The notes: a model not told the origin generated them from the letters alone. A stretch of 64,000 bases of DNA from CAWEQO01 sp963811225 (GCA_963811225.1 CAWEQO010000001.1:1-64000), one strand, 5' to 3'; shown: positions 21,003 to 30,172, counted from the stretch's first letter. A program made the numbers and translations.

Positions 21003-22895
21003 ATGACAAAAGTAGCCATCATCAGTGAACATGCATCGCCCATCGCCCCACTGGGTGGGGTCAATAACGGCGGGCAGAATGTCTACGTGGCCCAACTGGC
21101 GCGCAATCTCAGCGCCATGGGGCACGAGGTGGATATCTTTACCCGCCGCGATCATGCCAGCCTGCCGGAAGTGAAAGAATGGGAGCAGGGCATCCGTATC
21201 GTGTACGTGCCCGCAGGGCCGGCCTCCTACGTGCCTAAGGAAGAGCTCTTCCAATATATGGATTTGTTCGCCGATTACACCATCGACTTCCTCCAGCAGC
21301 AGGAATGCCCTTACGATTTGGTCCACGCCAATTTTTGGATGTCGGGCTGGGTTGCGATCCAAATCAAGCACCACCTGGACATCCCCTTCGTGATCACCTT
21401 CCATGCTCTCGGACTGGTCCGGCGCATCCATCAGGGTGAAGATGACGGCTTCCCCGACGTGCGCTTCGAGATCGAAGAGCGCATCGCCGCCGAGGCCGAC
21501 CGCATCATCGCCGAGTGCCCGCAGGACGAAGAAGACCTGATTAAGCTCTACAACGCCGACCCGGCCCGCATCTCGATCGTGCCTTGCGGCTTCAACTCAA
21601 AGGAGCTTTGGCCGGTGGACAAGAACACCGCCCGCAAGATGCTTTCGCTGCCCGAGGACGAGCCCGTGGTGCTGCAGCTCGGGCGCATGGTGCCCCGCAA
21701 GGGCGTGGCCAACGTAATACGGGCCATGGCCCTCTTGCGCGACAAACATCACATCGTCGCCCGGCTGGTGATCGTTGGCGGTGAAACCGGCAGACCCGGC
21801 TCACCCCCCTCGACCGAGATGGAGCGCCTGCGCTCGATCGCCAATGAGGAGGGCGTGGAGGACCTGGTGAGCTTCGTTGGTCAGAAGTCTCGCGACCAGA
21901 TCCGTGATTACTACAGCGCCGCTGACATCTTCGTCTCCACCCCATGGTACGAGCCCTTCGGCATCACCCCGGTCGAGTCCATGGCCTGCGGCACGCCGGT
22001 TATCGGCTCAAACGTCGGCGGGATCAAGTTCACCGTGGTAGACGGCAAGACCGGCTACCTGGTGCAGCCCAAAGACCCGGCCATGCTGGCCGAGCGTCTG
22101 GCGAAACTGTTGGGCAACCCCTCGCTGCTGGAGCAGTTCGGCAAGTTGGGCATCCGCAGGGTCAACCGGCACTTCACCTGGAAGAAGGTGGTACGCTCCA
22201 TCGCCGACATCTACGAGGAGATCTTGTGCGCCCGGGTCGAGCAGGGCGGTCTCAGTCTCGAATCCGTAGAGAAGGTCTCTGAGGCCTTCGACACCGCGCT
22301 GGAGACGATCAACCGCTCGCGTGACGCCCTCAGCGAGGGCATCATCGAAGCCGCCCGGATCTTGACCGTCTGCTTGAAGGGCGGCAACAAGGTGCTGGTT
22401 TGCGGCAACGGCGGCAGTGGGGCTCAGTCGCAGCACTTCGCAGCCGAGCTGACCGGACACTTCGAAGCTGCCCGCCGCGCAGCGCTGCCGGCGCTGGCGC
22501 TCAGCGCCGATCCGGTCATCCTGACCGCTTGGGCCAATGATTTTGCTTATGAAGACGTGTTCGCCCGGCAGGTGGAAGCCTTCGCCAAATCGGGTGACGT
22601 GCTGATCGGCATCAGCACCAGCGGCCATTCGAAGAACGTGCTGCGAGCCTTCGAAGCCGCCGGCAAGCATGACGTGATCTGCATCGCCCTGCTGGGCAAG
22701 GACGGCGGTGAATTGCTGCTCGAAAGCAATGCCGTGTCGCTGGTTGTGCCTTCGGAAGAGACGACGCATATCCAGGAAATGCACCTCTTTATTCTGCATC
22801 TCCTGGCGGGGCTGGTTGAAGATGGATTCCTGACGAGCAAGCAAACCGCTGCCGCCACCGTTGAGACCTACCCAATGGAAAATATAAACAATTAA
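21003..22895 (+). CDS. Fusion of GT4 glycosyltransferase and GmhA-like sedoheptulose-7-phosphate isomerase
   Basis: 630 residues in two parts. Residues 1-410 are a GT4 enzyme (GGVNNGGQNVYVAQLARNL near the start; PFGITPVESMACGTPVIGSN as the donor-site motif). Residues about 430-625 are a SIS domain close to GmhA: VCGNGGSGAQSQHFAAELTG, LTAWANDFAYEDVFARQVE, GISTSGHSKNVLRA and TTHIQEMHLFILH, with the GmhA-type His and Glu positions kept. GmhA makes D-glycero-D-manno-heptose-7-phosphate, the first step of ADP-heptose synthesis. I do not recall this domain union as a usual one. Ribosome site GGAGGGAG is 11 bases from the ATG. Confidence 0.85.
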   Translation: MTKVAIISEHASPIAPLGGVNNGGQNVYVAQLARNLSAMGHEVDIFTRRDHASLPEVKEWEQGIRIVYVPAGPASYVPKEELFQYMDLFADYTIDFLQQQECPYDLVHANFWMSGWVAIQIKHHLDIPFVITFHALGLVRRIHQGEDDGFPDVRFEIEERIAAEADRIIAECPQDEEDLIKLYNADPARISIVPCGFNSKELWPVDKNTARKMLSLPEDEPVVLQLGRMVPRKGVANVIRAMALLRDKHHIVARLVIVGGETGRPGSPPSTEMERLRSIANEEGVEDLVSFVGQKSRDQIRDYYSAADIFVSTPWYEPFGITPVESMACGTPVIGSNVGGIKFTVVDGKTGYLVQPKDPAMLAERLAKLLGNPSLLEQFGKLGIRRVNRHFTWKKVVRSIADIYEEILCARVEQGGLSLESVEKVSEAFDTALETINRSRDALSEGIIEAARILTVCLKGGNKVLVCGNGGSGAQSQHFAAELTGHFEAARRAALPALALSADPVILTAWANDFAYEDVFARQVEAFAKSGDVLIGISTSGHSKNVLRAFEAAGKHDVICIALLGKDGGELLLESNAVSLVVPSEETTHIQEMHLFILHLLAGLVEDGFLTSKQTAAATVETYPMENINN

Positions 22896-22920
22896 AAATG
22901 AAATCGACAGGGAGGAATAA

Positions 22921-23646
22921 ATGAAAAGTATTGATGGCAAAGTGGCTGTGGTTACCGGAGCCGGTCGCGGCCTCGGCGAAGCAATCGCCCGAGAGCTCTC
23001 GAACGCCGGGGCGAAAGTGGCCTTATTGGATATCCGCGGCGAATTGGCCGAAAATGTTGCGAAAGACATTCGCGACTGCGGCCAAGAAGCCCTGGCCGTA
23101 ACGGTCGACCTGACCGACGAAAAGGCCGTCTGGGCCGCTCTCGATCAGGTGATCGAACGCTTCGGCCATATCGATTTTCTAATCAACAACGCCGGCACGG
23201 ATAAGACCGAATCGATTGAGGACATCTCGATTGAGGATTGGGACCGCGTGATCCAAGTCAACCTGCGAGCACCCTTCCTCACCGCCAAATACACCCTTCC
23301 TTTAATGAAAAAGAACGGCAGCGGTCACATCGTCAACATCGCTTCCACGGCTGCCAAGCGCGCCTGGGCCAACGCCTCGGCTTACCACGCCAGCAAGTGG
23401 GGACTGGTCGGCTTCTCGCACGCCCTGCACGTCGAAGGCCGCAAGGACGGCGTCAAGGTCACTGCCCTGATCGCCGGCGGCATGAAGACGCCCTTCCTGC
23501 TGGACCGCTTCCCGGACATCGATACCGACACCCTGCAGGACCCGCGCAACGTCGCCGAGACGGTCCATTACGTCCTGACCCAGCCGGACGAAACGGTCAT
23601 CCCCGAGGTCATGGTCCTCCCCATGCGGGAAACCTCCTGGCCCTAG
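22921..23646 (+). CDS. Short-chain dehydrogenase/reductase
   Basis: A 241-residue classical SDR. TGAGRGLG (cofactor loop), NNAG, Ser in NIASTAA and the YHASK catalytic pair are all present. GGGAGG before the ATG. It sits between the GmhA fusion and gmhB, so it probably modifies a sugar of the same glycan. It is a short classical SDR, not the extended type of HldD (ADP-heptose 6-epimerase), so the pathway here may stop at the D,D-heptose form. Confidence 0.88.
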   Translation: MKSIDGKVAVVTGAGRGLGEAIARELSNAGAKVALLDIRGELAENVAKDIRDCGQEALAVTVDLTDEKAVWAALDQVIERFGHIDFLINNAGTDKTESIEDISIEDWDRVIQVNLRAPFLTAKYTLPLMKKNGSGHIVNIASTAAKRAWANASAYHASKWGLVGFSHALHVEGRKDGVKVTALIAGGMKTPFLLDRFPDIDTDTLQDPRNVAETVHYVLTQPDETVIPEVMVLPMRETSWP

Positions 23647-23647
23647 A

Positions 23648-24265
23648 ATGATGAGCGTTCCAGCTATATTTCTGGACAAAGACGGCACACTCATCCAGAA
23701 CGTGCCGTACAACGTCAACCCTGATCGCATTCGCCTGGCGCCCCGCGCCGGTAAAGCGATCGACCTGCTGCACCAGGCCGGCTACCGGCTGGTCGTGGTA
23801 TCCAACCAATCGGGGGTCGCTCGGGGCTATTTTAGCGAGAAAGCCCTGATTAACGTGGAAGAACGCTTGCGCTCACTTTTACAGCAAGAAGCAGACGCGC
23901 CGTTAGACGGGTTTTACTACTGCCCACATCATCCCGACGGCACAGTACCGGAGTATGCGCTGACCTGTCACTGCCGCAAACCCGAGCCGGGTATGCTGTT
24001 GAAAGCAGCGTATGAGTTGGATATCGATTTGACCCGCAGTTGGATGGTTGGTGACATCCTCAATGATGTTGAAGCCGGGAATCAAGCCGGCTGCCGCACG
24101 ATTTTGATCGACAACGGTAATGAAACCGAATGGGAGATGTCTATTAATCGTCAACCGGATTTTATTGTTACGAATTTATTGGAAGCAGCCCAGGCAATTC
24201 TTAACGGCAAGAGCGTGAGAAAACTCAGCCAGGGCAAACTACTAGAGAGTATAAAGTATGGATAA
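23648..24265 (+). CDS. gmhB: D-glycero-D-manno-heptose-1,7-bisphosphate 7-phosphatase
   Basis: A 205-residue HAD phosphatase. The nucleophile motif is FLDKDGTL; VVVSNQSGVARG is motif II; CRKPEPGM gives the Lys; VGDILNDVEAG is motif IV. The zinc loop CPHHPDG...CHCRKP is the GmhB hallmark. It removes the 7-phosphate before nucleotide activation by HldE. ATG at 23648 starts one base after the SDR stop; the second ATG (23651) is possible. The 3' end overlaps hldE by 8 bases. Confidence 0.92.
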   Translation: MMSVPAIFLDKDGTLIQNVPYNVNPDRIRLAPRAGKAIDLLHQAGYRLVVVSNQSGVARGYFSEKALINVEERLRSLLQQEADAPLDGFYYCPHHPDGTVPEYALTCHCRKPEPGMLLKAAYELDIDLTRSWMVGDILNDVEAGNQAGCRTILIDNGNETEWEMSINRQPDFIVTNLLEAAQAILNGKSVRKLSQGKLLESIKYG

Positions 24266-24851
24266 AAAACTGTTCGAACTCATGGATGAATTCTCCAGCC
24301 TCAATATTATCGTTATCGGAGAAGCCATGCTGGATTCCTATTTGAAAGGGAGCTCTGACCACCTGTGCTACGAGGCGCCTGTGCCTGTGGTGGCCGTCCA
24401 AGAACAGGATAACATTCCCGGCGGCGGCGCCAACACCGCCTACAACGTGCATACGTTGGGCGGCAACGTCTATTTCCTGTCGGTCGTCGGGAATGATGTC
24501 GAAGGGCGCAGGCTGGTGTCTGCGCTCGAAGATGGCGGTATTTCAACCGAATACATCTATATGGATCCGATGCGCAAGACGATGTCGAAACAGCGGGTGC
24601 TGTCGGAAAACCAGATGCTGGTGCGCTTCGACCAGGGTGATACGAGCCCCATCAGCCCACAGGCCGAGGACTACCTGATTGCCCGGCTGAAAGAGCTGTT
24701 CAATCGCTGTGATGCCGTGATCCTCTCGGATTACGATTACGGCGTGCTGACGCCCCGGCTGATCCAAACGCTGCAGGAGCTCCAAGAAAAAATCCGCACA
24801 TCATGGTGGCCGATTCGAAACACCTTGACCGCTTCCGCGCCCTCAACCTGA
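24258..24851 (+). CDS. hldE: HldE kinase-domain N-terminal piece (gene frameshifted)
   Basis: The first 180 residues are the ribokinase-type kinase of bifunctional HldE: IIVIGEAMLDSYLKG, PGGGANTAYNVHTLG and SDYDYGVLT. Near 24790-24795 a run of six A is one base short of the frame that continues. With one extra A (or a -1 slip) the frame runs into MVADSKHLDRF and the rest of the protein. The last residues of this piece are out of frame and not real. The join would give about 500 residues, close to E. coli HldE (477). Confidence 0.85.
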   Translation: MDKKLFELMDEFSSLNIIVIGEAMLDSYLKGSSDHLCYEAPVPVVAVQEQDNIPGGGANTAYNVHTLGGNVYFLSVVGNDVEGRRLVSALEDGGISTEYIYMDPMRKTMSKQRVLSENQMLVRFDQGDTSPISPQAEDYLIARLKELFNRCDAVILSDYDYGVLTPRLIQTLQELQEKIRTSWWPIRNTLTASAPST

Positions 24852-25759
24852 CCGCGGTCAAGCCGAACTACAACCAGGCCGTTAAGCTGCTCGATCTGGA
24901 AAAGGTGGACGAGCTCAATGGGCGGGTGGATCAGGTTATCCAGCACGGCGGGAAGATCCTGCAGCTGGCAAACGCGCAGATCGCCGCAGTCACCCTCGAC
25001 CGGGATGGCGCCCTCGTCTTCGAGCGCAGCCATCCGGTCTACCGCACCTATGCCCGCCCGGCCCCGCATTCGGCCGCAGCCGGCGCCGGTGACACGTTCG
25101 TCGCTGCGCTGACCCTGGCCCTGAGCGCCGGAGCGCAGACCCCCACCGCAACCGAAGTCGCATCGGCCGCATCCTCGATTGTCGTGCAGAAATGTGGCAC
25201 ATCCACCTGCCACGTGCAGGAGCTGAAAGGCTACTTCTCAGGCGACGAAAAGATCGTCTCCGACACCTTCTTGATGGTGGCCCGCGTCGCGGCTTATCGC
25301 CACCAGGGCCGCAAGATCGTGTTTACCAACGGCTGCTTCGATATTCTCCATCGCGGCCATATTGTTTATCTCAATCAGGCCAAAGAATTTGGCGATATTT
25401 TGATTGTCGGCGTCAACTCTGACGAAAGTGTCAAGCGCTTGAAAGGGCCGAACCGCCCGATTAATCCGCTGGAAGACCGCATGCAAGTGCTCAGCGGTTT
25501 GAGCTGCGTCGATCACATCATTGCATTCCACGAAGATACACCCCACGAGCTGATCAAGGTCGTCCAACCGGATGTGTTTGTCAAGGGCGGCGACTATACC
25601 CGCGAGACGCTCCCCGAGTCATCTTTAGTGGAGGAACTGGGTGGGGAGCTGCAAATCCTACCTTATATCAAAGACCAATCGACCACAGGAGTCATTGAGC
25701 GCATTCGCAAGCAGATCCTGTTGGAAGAAGAAGGGTTACCCCATACGTATGGTACTTAA
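24803..25759 (+). CDS. hldE: HldE remainder: end of kinase and ADP-heptose synthase domain
   Basis: Continues the kinase (KPNYNQAVKLL, SAAAGAGDTFVAALTLAL with the catalytic Asp) and then a cytidylyltransferase-like domain with TNGCFDILHRGHIVYLNQAK (HxGH motif) and VGVNSDESVKRLKG. It would phosphorylate C1 and then add AMP to give ADP-D-glycero-beta-D-manno-heptose. The ATG at 24803 is internal; true translation should enter from 24258 through the frameshift at the A6 run. The 3' end overlaps the next GT9 gene by 11 bases. Confidence 0.88.
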   Translation: MVADSKHLDRFRALNLTAVKPNYNQAVKLLDLEKVDELNGRVDQVIQHGGKILQLANAQIAAVTLDRDGALVFERSHPVYRTYARPAPHSAAAGAGDTFVAALTLALSAGAQTPTATEVASAASSIVVQKCGTSTCHVQELKGYFSGDEKIVSDTFLMVARVAAYRHQGRKIVFTNGCFDILHRGHIVYLNQAKEFGDILIVGVNSDESVKRLKGPNRPINPLEDRMQVLSGLSCVDHIIAFHEDTPHELIKVVQPDVFVKGGDYTRETLPESSLVEELGGELQILPYIKDQSTTGVIERIRKQILLEEEGLPHTYGT

Positions 25760-26879
25760 GGATGCAAGTTGGGACAGTGCAAATAATATCTTATGCGTGC
25801 GCCTGGATACGATCGGCGACGTATTGATGACCTCGCCCGCCATCCGGGCATTAAAAGAAGGCCGTCCAAACCGCAAGGTGACCCTGATGACATCCAGCCG
25901 GGGCGCGGAAGCCTCCGCCCTGATCCCCGAGATCGATGACATTATCATCTACAACTCGCCTTGGATGAAGGCCACACCCGACCGCCCGAACAACAGTTAC
26001 GACACAGACATCATCGACTGCCTGAAGAAGCGCAAGTTCGACGCCGCTGTGATCTTCACCGTCTTCAGCCAGAACCCCTGGGCTTCGGCCTTCATGTGCT
26101 ACCTGGCGGACATCCCGCTGCGGCTGGCGCAGTCGCGCGAGAACCCCTATCAACTGCTCACCCACTGGGTGAAGGATATCGAAACGGCTGCCACAGCCCG
26201 GCATGAAGTCCGCCGGCAGCTGGATATGGTCGAAGCGGTCGGCAGCGTCACCGCCGACGAGCGCATCCTGATATCCGTGCCAAAGGAGGCCCTGCGCTCG
26301 GTGCGTGCCAAGCTGGCGCGGCGCGGCCTGGACTTCAACCGGCCCTGGCTGGTGATCCACCCAGGCGCATCCGCCCCTTCCCGCCGCTATCGGCCCAACG
26401 GCTTCGCAGCCGTATCCCGCAAGCTCATCCAGGGCGGCTTCCAGATCGTCTTCAGCGGTGACCGCTCGGAGCGGCGTCTGGTCAAGCAGATCCAATCCAT
26501 GATCGGCGAGCCAACCTTCTCGCTGGCGGGTTCCCTGTCGCTGGTCGGCCTGTCGGCCCTGCTCAAGCTGGCGCCCATGCTGATCTCCAATAACACCGGC
26601 CCGGTGCACATCGCTTCGGGCGTCGGCACCCCGGTGGTCGATATCTACGCCCTCACCAACCCGCAGCACACCCCCTGGGGTGTTCCGGCGCGGGTGGTCT
26701 CGCACGACGTGCCCTGCAAGAACTGCCTCAAGAGCGTCTGCCCGCTCGGGCATCACAACTGCCTGCGCCTGGTACGGCCTTCGCAAGTGGTGCAGGCGGT
26801 CTATTCGCTCTTGAATGAGAGCGTATCGGTGCCAGAGCCGGCCGTAGAAGCGGCCGAGAACCTGGAATTAGCGGCTTAA
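25749..26879 (+). CDS. Glycosyltransferase family 9 (heptosyltransferase-like)
   Basis: A 376-residue GT9 protein. ATG at 25749 overlaps hldE. Signature LCVRLDTIGDVLMTSPAIRAL near residue 15; HPGASAPSRRYRPNGF and ISNNTGPVHIASGVG in the C-terminal half. Near the end CKNCLKSVCPLGHHNC is a Cys cluster like that in the GT9 at 18867. The third GT9 of the cluster, consistent with several heptose or heptose-like residues in the glycan. Confidence 0.9.
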   Translation: MVLKDASWDSANNILCVRLDTIGDVLMTSPAIRALKEGRPNRKVTLMTSSRGAEASALIPEIDDIIIYNSPWMKATPDRPNNSYDTDIIDCLKKRKFDAAVIFTVFSQNPWASAFMCYLADIPLRLAQSRENPYQLLTHWVKDIETAATARHEVRRQLDMVEAVGSVTADERILISVPKEALRSVRAKLARRGLDFNRPWLVIHPGASAPSRRYRPNGFAAVSRKLIQGGFQIVFSGDRSERRLVKQIQSMIGEPTFSLAGSLSLVGLSALLKLAPMLISNNTGPVHIASGVGTPVVDIYALTNPQHTPWGVPARVVSHDVPCKNCLKSVCPLGHHNCLRLVRPSQVVQAVYSLLNESVSVPEPAVEAAENLELAA

Positions 26880-26968
26880 TCCGGCCGCGTGTGCCTGCGA
26901 AACCCTGCCTGATCCGTTTTGCAGGCATACGCTGCCCATACCCACAACCCAATCTGGGGGATTGAAGA

Positions 26969-28105
26969 ATGCTTACTCTTGGAATAAATGCTGTCTACCA
27001 CGATTCCGCTGCCTGTCTCATACAAGACGGACAGGTGATTGCTGCGGCCGAAGAAGAGCGTTTCACACGCAAAAAGCATGCCAAACGCCCCATCCCATTT
27101 TCAACCTACGAGCTTCCTTACCATGCGATCCATTACTGTTTGCAAGAGGCCGGTATCCACCTCAGGGATGTGGATGTCGTCGCCTATTCCTACGATCCGT
27201 ATATCCTGCTCGGCGAGCACACCGGTCAAGAGACCATTCATCTGCCGTTGGAGCCCAGCGCCCACCCCATTCCAGAAGAATGGGAGGCCGCTTGGGATCC
27301 GCTGTTCCTGTCCTCGATCGTCAATGCACCGCGCCAGCTGATCGGCGGTTATCCGCATCACTTGCAAGATCGCTTTCGCGGCGCGTCGTTGGATTCTTTC
27401 GAGTGGCGCTTTGTGGAACACCACGCCGCCCACGCCGCCAGCGCCTTCTTCCCCTCGCCCTTCGAGCAGGCCGCCATCCTTACCATCGACGGTCGCGGCG
27501 AGAAGGCCACCACCAGTTACAGCCGCGGCCAGGGTACCCGCATCGAGCGTCTCGGCCAGGTCAATATGCCCCACTCGCTCGGCCTGTTATACGAGAAGAT
27601 CACCCATTATCTGGGCTTTCTGACCTCGTCAGATGAGTACAAGGTCATGGCGCTGGCCTCCTACGGCCGGCCCACCTTCCTGGAGGAATTCCGGAGGCTG
27701 GTCCCCTACCACGGCGAGGGCCAATACACGGTCGAGCCATTCGACCCGAGTGAGCTGTTCGGCCCGGTGCGCCAAAAAGGTGAGCCGTTCGAGCAGCGCC
27801 ACTACGACATCGCCCACTCTCTGCAAGCCTTGCTGGAGGAACGAGCGATTGAAATTGCCAACTGGCTGCATGAGGCGACCGGCTTGGACAACTTGTGCAT
27901 GTCCGGCGGCGTGGCGCTCAACTGCGTGATGAACGCCAAGATTTCGCGACTGCACCGATTTCAAGCAGGTCTGGGTGCAGCCCGCAGCCGGAGACGACGG
28001 TACCGCCCTCGGTGCAGCCCTGTGGATCGACGCCCAAGAGCGACGCGCCCAAGAGCGGCCCTTCCGCATGCAGCACGCCTTCCTCGGCCCCGGCTACTCG
28101 AATGA
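26969..28105 (+). CDS. Carbamoyltransferase (NodU/CmcH family), N-terminal piece (frameshifted)
   Basis: Residues 1-325 are the YrdC/Kae1-like half of an O-carbamoyltransferase: LGINAVYHDSAACL, AAEEERFTRKKHAKRP, EHHAAHAASAFF, TIDGRGE, LTSSDEYKVMALA and MSGGVALNCVMNAKI. After about 27950 the frame is lost (one surplus base near GCGACTGCACC) and the Arg-rich tail is artefactual. The second piece at 27975 continues it. In the glycan operon it would carbamoylate a sugar hydroxyl. Confidence 0.85.
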   Translation: MLTLGINAVYHDSAACLIQDGQVIAAAEEERFTRKKHAKRPIPFSTYELPYHAIHYCLQEAGIHLRDVDVVAYSYDPYILLGEHTGQETIHLPLEPSAHPIPEEWEAAWDPLFLSSIVNAPRQLIGGYPHHLQDRFRGASLDSFEWRFVEHHAAHAASAFFPSPFEQAAILTIDGRGEKATTSYSRGQGTRIERLGQVNMPHSLGLLYEKITHYLGFLTSSDEYKVMALASYGRPTFLEEFRRLVPYHGEGQYTVEPFDPSELFGPVRQKGEPFEQRHYDIAHSLQALLEERAIEIANWLHEATGLDNLCMSGGVALNCVMNAKISRLHRFQAGLGAARSRRRRYRPRCSPVDRRPRATRPRAALPHAARLPRPRLLE

Positions 28106-28700
28106 GGAGATTGAAGAGTTCCTGCGCTGGTCCAAGCTGCCTTACCGGCGGCTGGAAGACCCTGCCGCACAGGTCGCCGGGCTGTTGGCGCAGGATCAGA
28201 TCATCGGCTGGTTCCAGGGACGCCTGGAGTTTGGGCCACGCGCCCTGGGTGGCCGCTCGATCCTGGCCTCCCCGATGAAAGCCGAGATGCAGGAACGCCT
28301 GAACGAGATCAAAGACCGCGAGGACTTCCGTCCGGTGGCGCCGGTGGTATTGGAAGAGGAAGCCGGCGCCTGGTTCAGCGGAGCAAGCGCCTCGCCCTTT
28401 ATGCTGTTCGTCTACGACATCCCGCCGGATAAGCAAGACCAGATTCCGGCGGTCTGCCACGTGGACGGGACCGCCCGCATCCAGACCATCAACCGGGCTC
28501 AGAACGCCCCCTACTATGATGTGATCGAGGCCTTCCGCCAGCAAACGGGCGTGCCGGTGTTAATCAACACCTCGTTCAACACGCGCGGCGAACCCATCGT
28601 GTGCACCCCGCGTGACGCCCTGGAGTGCTTCTGGTCCTCACCCCTGGATGCCCTGGTGATCGGGCCATTCCTGTTAGAGAAGAACCACAGGGAATCATGA
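27975..28700 (+). CDS. Carbamoyltransferase C-terminal piece
   Basis: Continues the preceding protein in the next frame (coding from about 27951): VWVQPAAGDDGTALGAAL, GRLEFGPRALGGRSILA, REDFRPVAPVVLEE, LINTSFNTRGEPIVCTP and DALECFWSSPLDALVIG, all standard for the C-terminal half of this family. Together the two pieces make about 577 residues, a normal length. The stop overlaps the ATG of the GT2 gene (ATGA). Confidence 0.85.
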   Translation: MQPAAGDDGTALGAALWIDAQERRAQERPFRMQHAFLGPGYSNEEIEEFLRWSKLPYRRLEDPAAQVAGLLAQDQIIGWFQGRLEFGPRALGGRSILASPMKAEMQERLNEIKDREDFRPVAPVVLEEEAGAWFSGASASPFMLFVYDIPPDKQDQIPAVCHVDGTARIQTINRAQNAPYYDVIEAFRQQTGVPVLINTSFNTRGEPIVCTPRDALECFWSSPLDALVIGPFLLEKNHRES

Positions 28701-29770
28701 ACCCCAAAGTCTCGGTTGTCGTACCCACTTGTAACCGCACGCAACTGCTGCTGCGCTGTCTGAACGCGCTGCTTTCCCAAGACTTTGAAGAGGAATATGA
28801 AATCATCATCGTCGATAACGCCGCCAGTGAGGAGACCCGCTGCGCTATCGAAGAATGGACAGGCGTGATCCTGACCGGGCGCATGGCCCACCCTGCCTTC
28901 GAACTGCAGAACTACAATGTGCAGCCCTGCAGCCCTGTTCCAGCCGGCGTTCACAGCCAGCCGCAGGTGGCGGAGGTGGAGATGGTGGAGCTGGTAGAGA
29001 GCATCCCTGCCGTGCGCTACATCCCGGCCGCCGAGGTGCGCGGCCCGGCTGCCGCCCGCAACAGCGGCTGGCAGGCAGCCCTGGGTGAGGTCATCGCCTT
29101 CACCGACGACGACTGCATCCCTGCGCCCAGCTGGCTGCGCAACGGCCTGCAGGCGCTGGCGGCCGGCGCAGACGGCGCCTATGGGCAGGTGATCGTGCCG
29201 CTGCCCGAGCATCCCAGCGACTATCAGCGCAACGCCACCGGCCTGGAGCGCAGTGAGTTTGTCACCGCCAACTGCTTCTACCGCCGCAGTGTGCTGGAAG
29301 AAGTCGGCGGTTTCGACGTGCGCTTCAGCCTGCCCTGGCGCGAAGATACCGACCTGTACTTCACGCTTATGGAGCACGGCTTCACCCTGGTGCCGGTCAA
29401 GTCGGCGCGCGTGTACCACCCTATCCGCCCGGCCCGTTGGGGCGTTTCACTCTCTCAGCAGAAAAAGGCCCAATACAACGCCCTGCTGTACAAAAAGCAT
29501 CCCCACCTGTACCGCCGCAAGATCCAAACCCGTCCACCCTGGCACTACTACGCCATGACACTCACTCTGGCCGTGGCGCTGATGTGGACGCCTTGGGCGT
29601 TGGCCGTGTGGGGCCTCATGGTGCTGGCCTTCTGCGTCTATCGTCTAAAAGACACCTCACGCGCCCCGCTTCACATCCTCGAGATGGCCCTCACCTCCGC
29701 GCTCATACCGCTGCTGGCCGTCTTCTGGCGCATCCGCGGCGCGGTGCGGTTCAAAGTCCTGTTCCTCTGA
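28697..29770 (+). CDS. Glycosyltransferase family 2 with C-terminal membrane segments
   Basis: A 357-residue protein, ATG at 28697 inside ATGA with the carbamoyltransferase. GT-A motifs: VSVVVPTCNRTQLLLRCL, IIIVDNAASEE, GPAAARNSGWQAALG, FTDDDCIPAPSWL (DDD metal site) and WREDTDLYFTLMEHG. About 60 extra residues lie between the VDN and AARNSGW motifs. Residues about 285-345 hold two or three hydrophobic helices, so it is membrane-bound. It closes the glycan operon. Confidence 0.88.
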   Translation: MNPKVSVVVPTCNRTQLLLRCLNALLSQDFEEEYEIIIVDNAASEETRCAIEEWTGVILTGRMAHPAFELQNYNVQPCSPVPAGVHSQPQVAEVEMVELVESIPAVRYIPAAEVRGPAAARNSGWQAALGEVIAFTDDDCIPAPSWLRNGLQALAAGADGAYGQVIVPLPEHPSDYQRNATGLERSEFVTANCFYRRSVLEEVGGFDVRFSLPWREDTDLYFTLMEHGFTLVPVKSARVYHPIRPARWGVSLSQQKKAQYNALLYKKHPHLYRRKIQTRPPWHYYAMTLTLAVALMWTPWALAVWGLMVLAFCVYRLKDTSRAPLHILEMALTSALIPLLAVFWRIRGAVRFKVLFL

Positions 29771-29771
29771 T

Positions 29772-29789
29772 GCAAGGGGCAGCCCTTGC
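29772..29789 (+). terminator. Hairpin after the glycan operon
   Basis: GCAAGGG (29772-29778) pairs with CCCTTGC (29783-29789) around GCAG, directly after the GT2 stop. Only a short T run follows. Confidence 0.45.
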
Positions 29790-29809
29790 TCGTTTACGAT
29801 AGGGTAGTT

Positions 29810-29856
29810 GTAGCCCCAGCATCCTCGCGAAGCACCCTGTTAAGGGCCGCCTGGGG
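29810..29856 (-). repeat. Dispersed 47-48 base repeat, copy A (inverted)
   Basis: Reverse complement of copies B and C. Core, read on the minus strand: AACAGGGTGCTTCGCGAGGA flanked by CCCC/GGGG arms. With copy B it forms an inverted pair with about 58 bases between. Confidence 0.8.
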
Positions 29857-29914
29857 GTAGCCGGCGGGTAGAACGTTCGATCTTTTATAGGCCGGTGCGC
29901 CTGCAGGCCAAGAA

Positions 29915-29962
29915 CCCCAGGCAGTCCTTAACAGGGTGCTTCGCGAGGATGTCTGGGGCTAC
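29915..29962 (+). repeat. Dispersed 47-48 base repeat, copy B
   Basis: Begins CCCCAGGCAGTCCTTAACAG and ends GTCTGGGGCTAC, so its own ends also pair. Nearly identical to copy C. Confidence 0.8.
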
Positions 29963-30007
29963 AGGTTGAGAGATGTCCCTCGGCATGGGACGCGCATAGA
30001 ACAAGAG

Positions 30008-30055
30008 CCCCAGGCGGCCCTTAACAGGGTGCTTCGCGAGGATGCCTGGGGCTAC
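30008..30055 (+). repeat. Dispersed 47-48 base repeat, copy C
   Basis: Begins CCCCAGGCGGCCCTTAACAG and ends GCCTGGGGCTAC. Ends CCCCAGGC/GCCTGGGG pair perfectly. A diverged fourth copy lies at 61263-61309. Confidence 0.8.
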
Positions 30056-30172
30056 GAGAACACAGTCCTGTGGGCTACGTTGTCTGCCTGAGTAGTAGTT
30101 ACCCCTCACCTTTGAAAGAGAGGGACGGTGTAATCAGATTCGGCTGGCGCAGGGGGACTTCCCAAAAAAAAT

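Noticed and set aside
29810..30055. Three similar repeats taken as a small CRISPR array
   Set aside because: One copy is inverted, spacing is uneven (about 58 and 45 bases), the repeats are 47-48 bases, a related copy lies 31 kb away and no cas gene is present.
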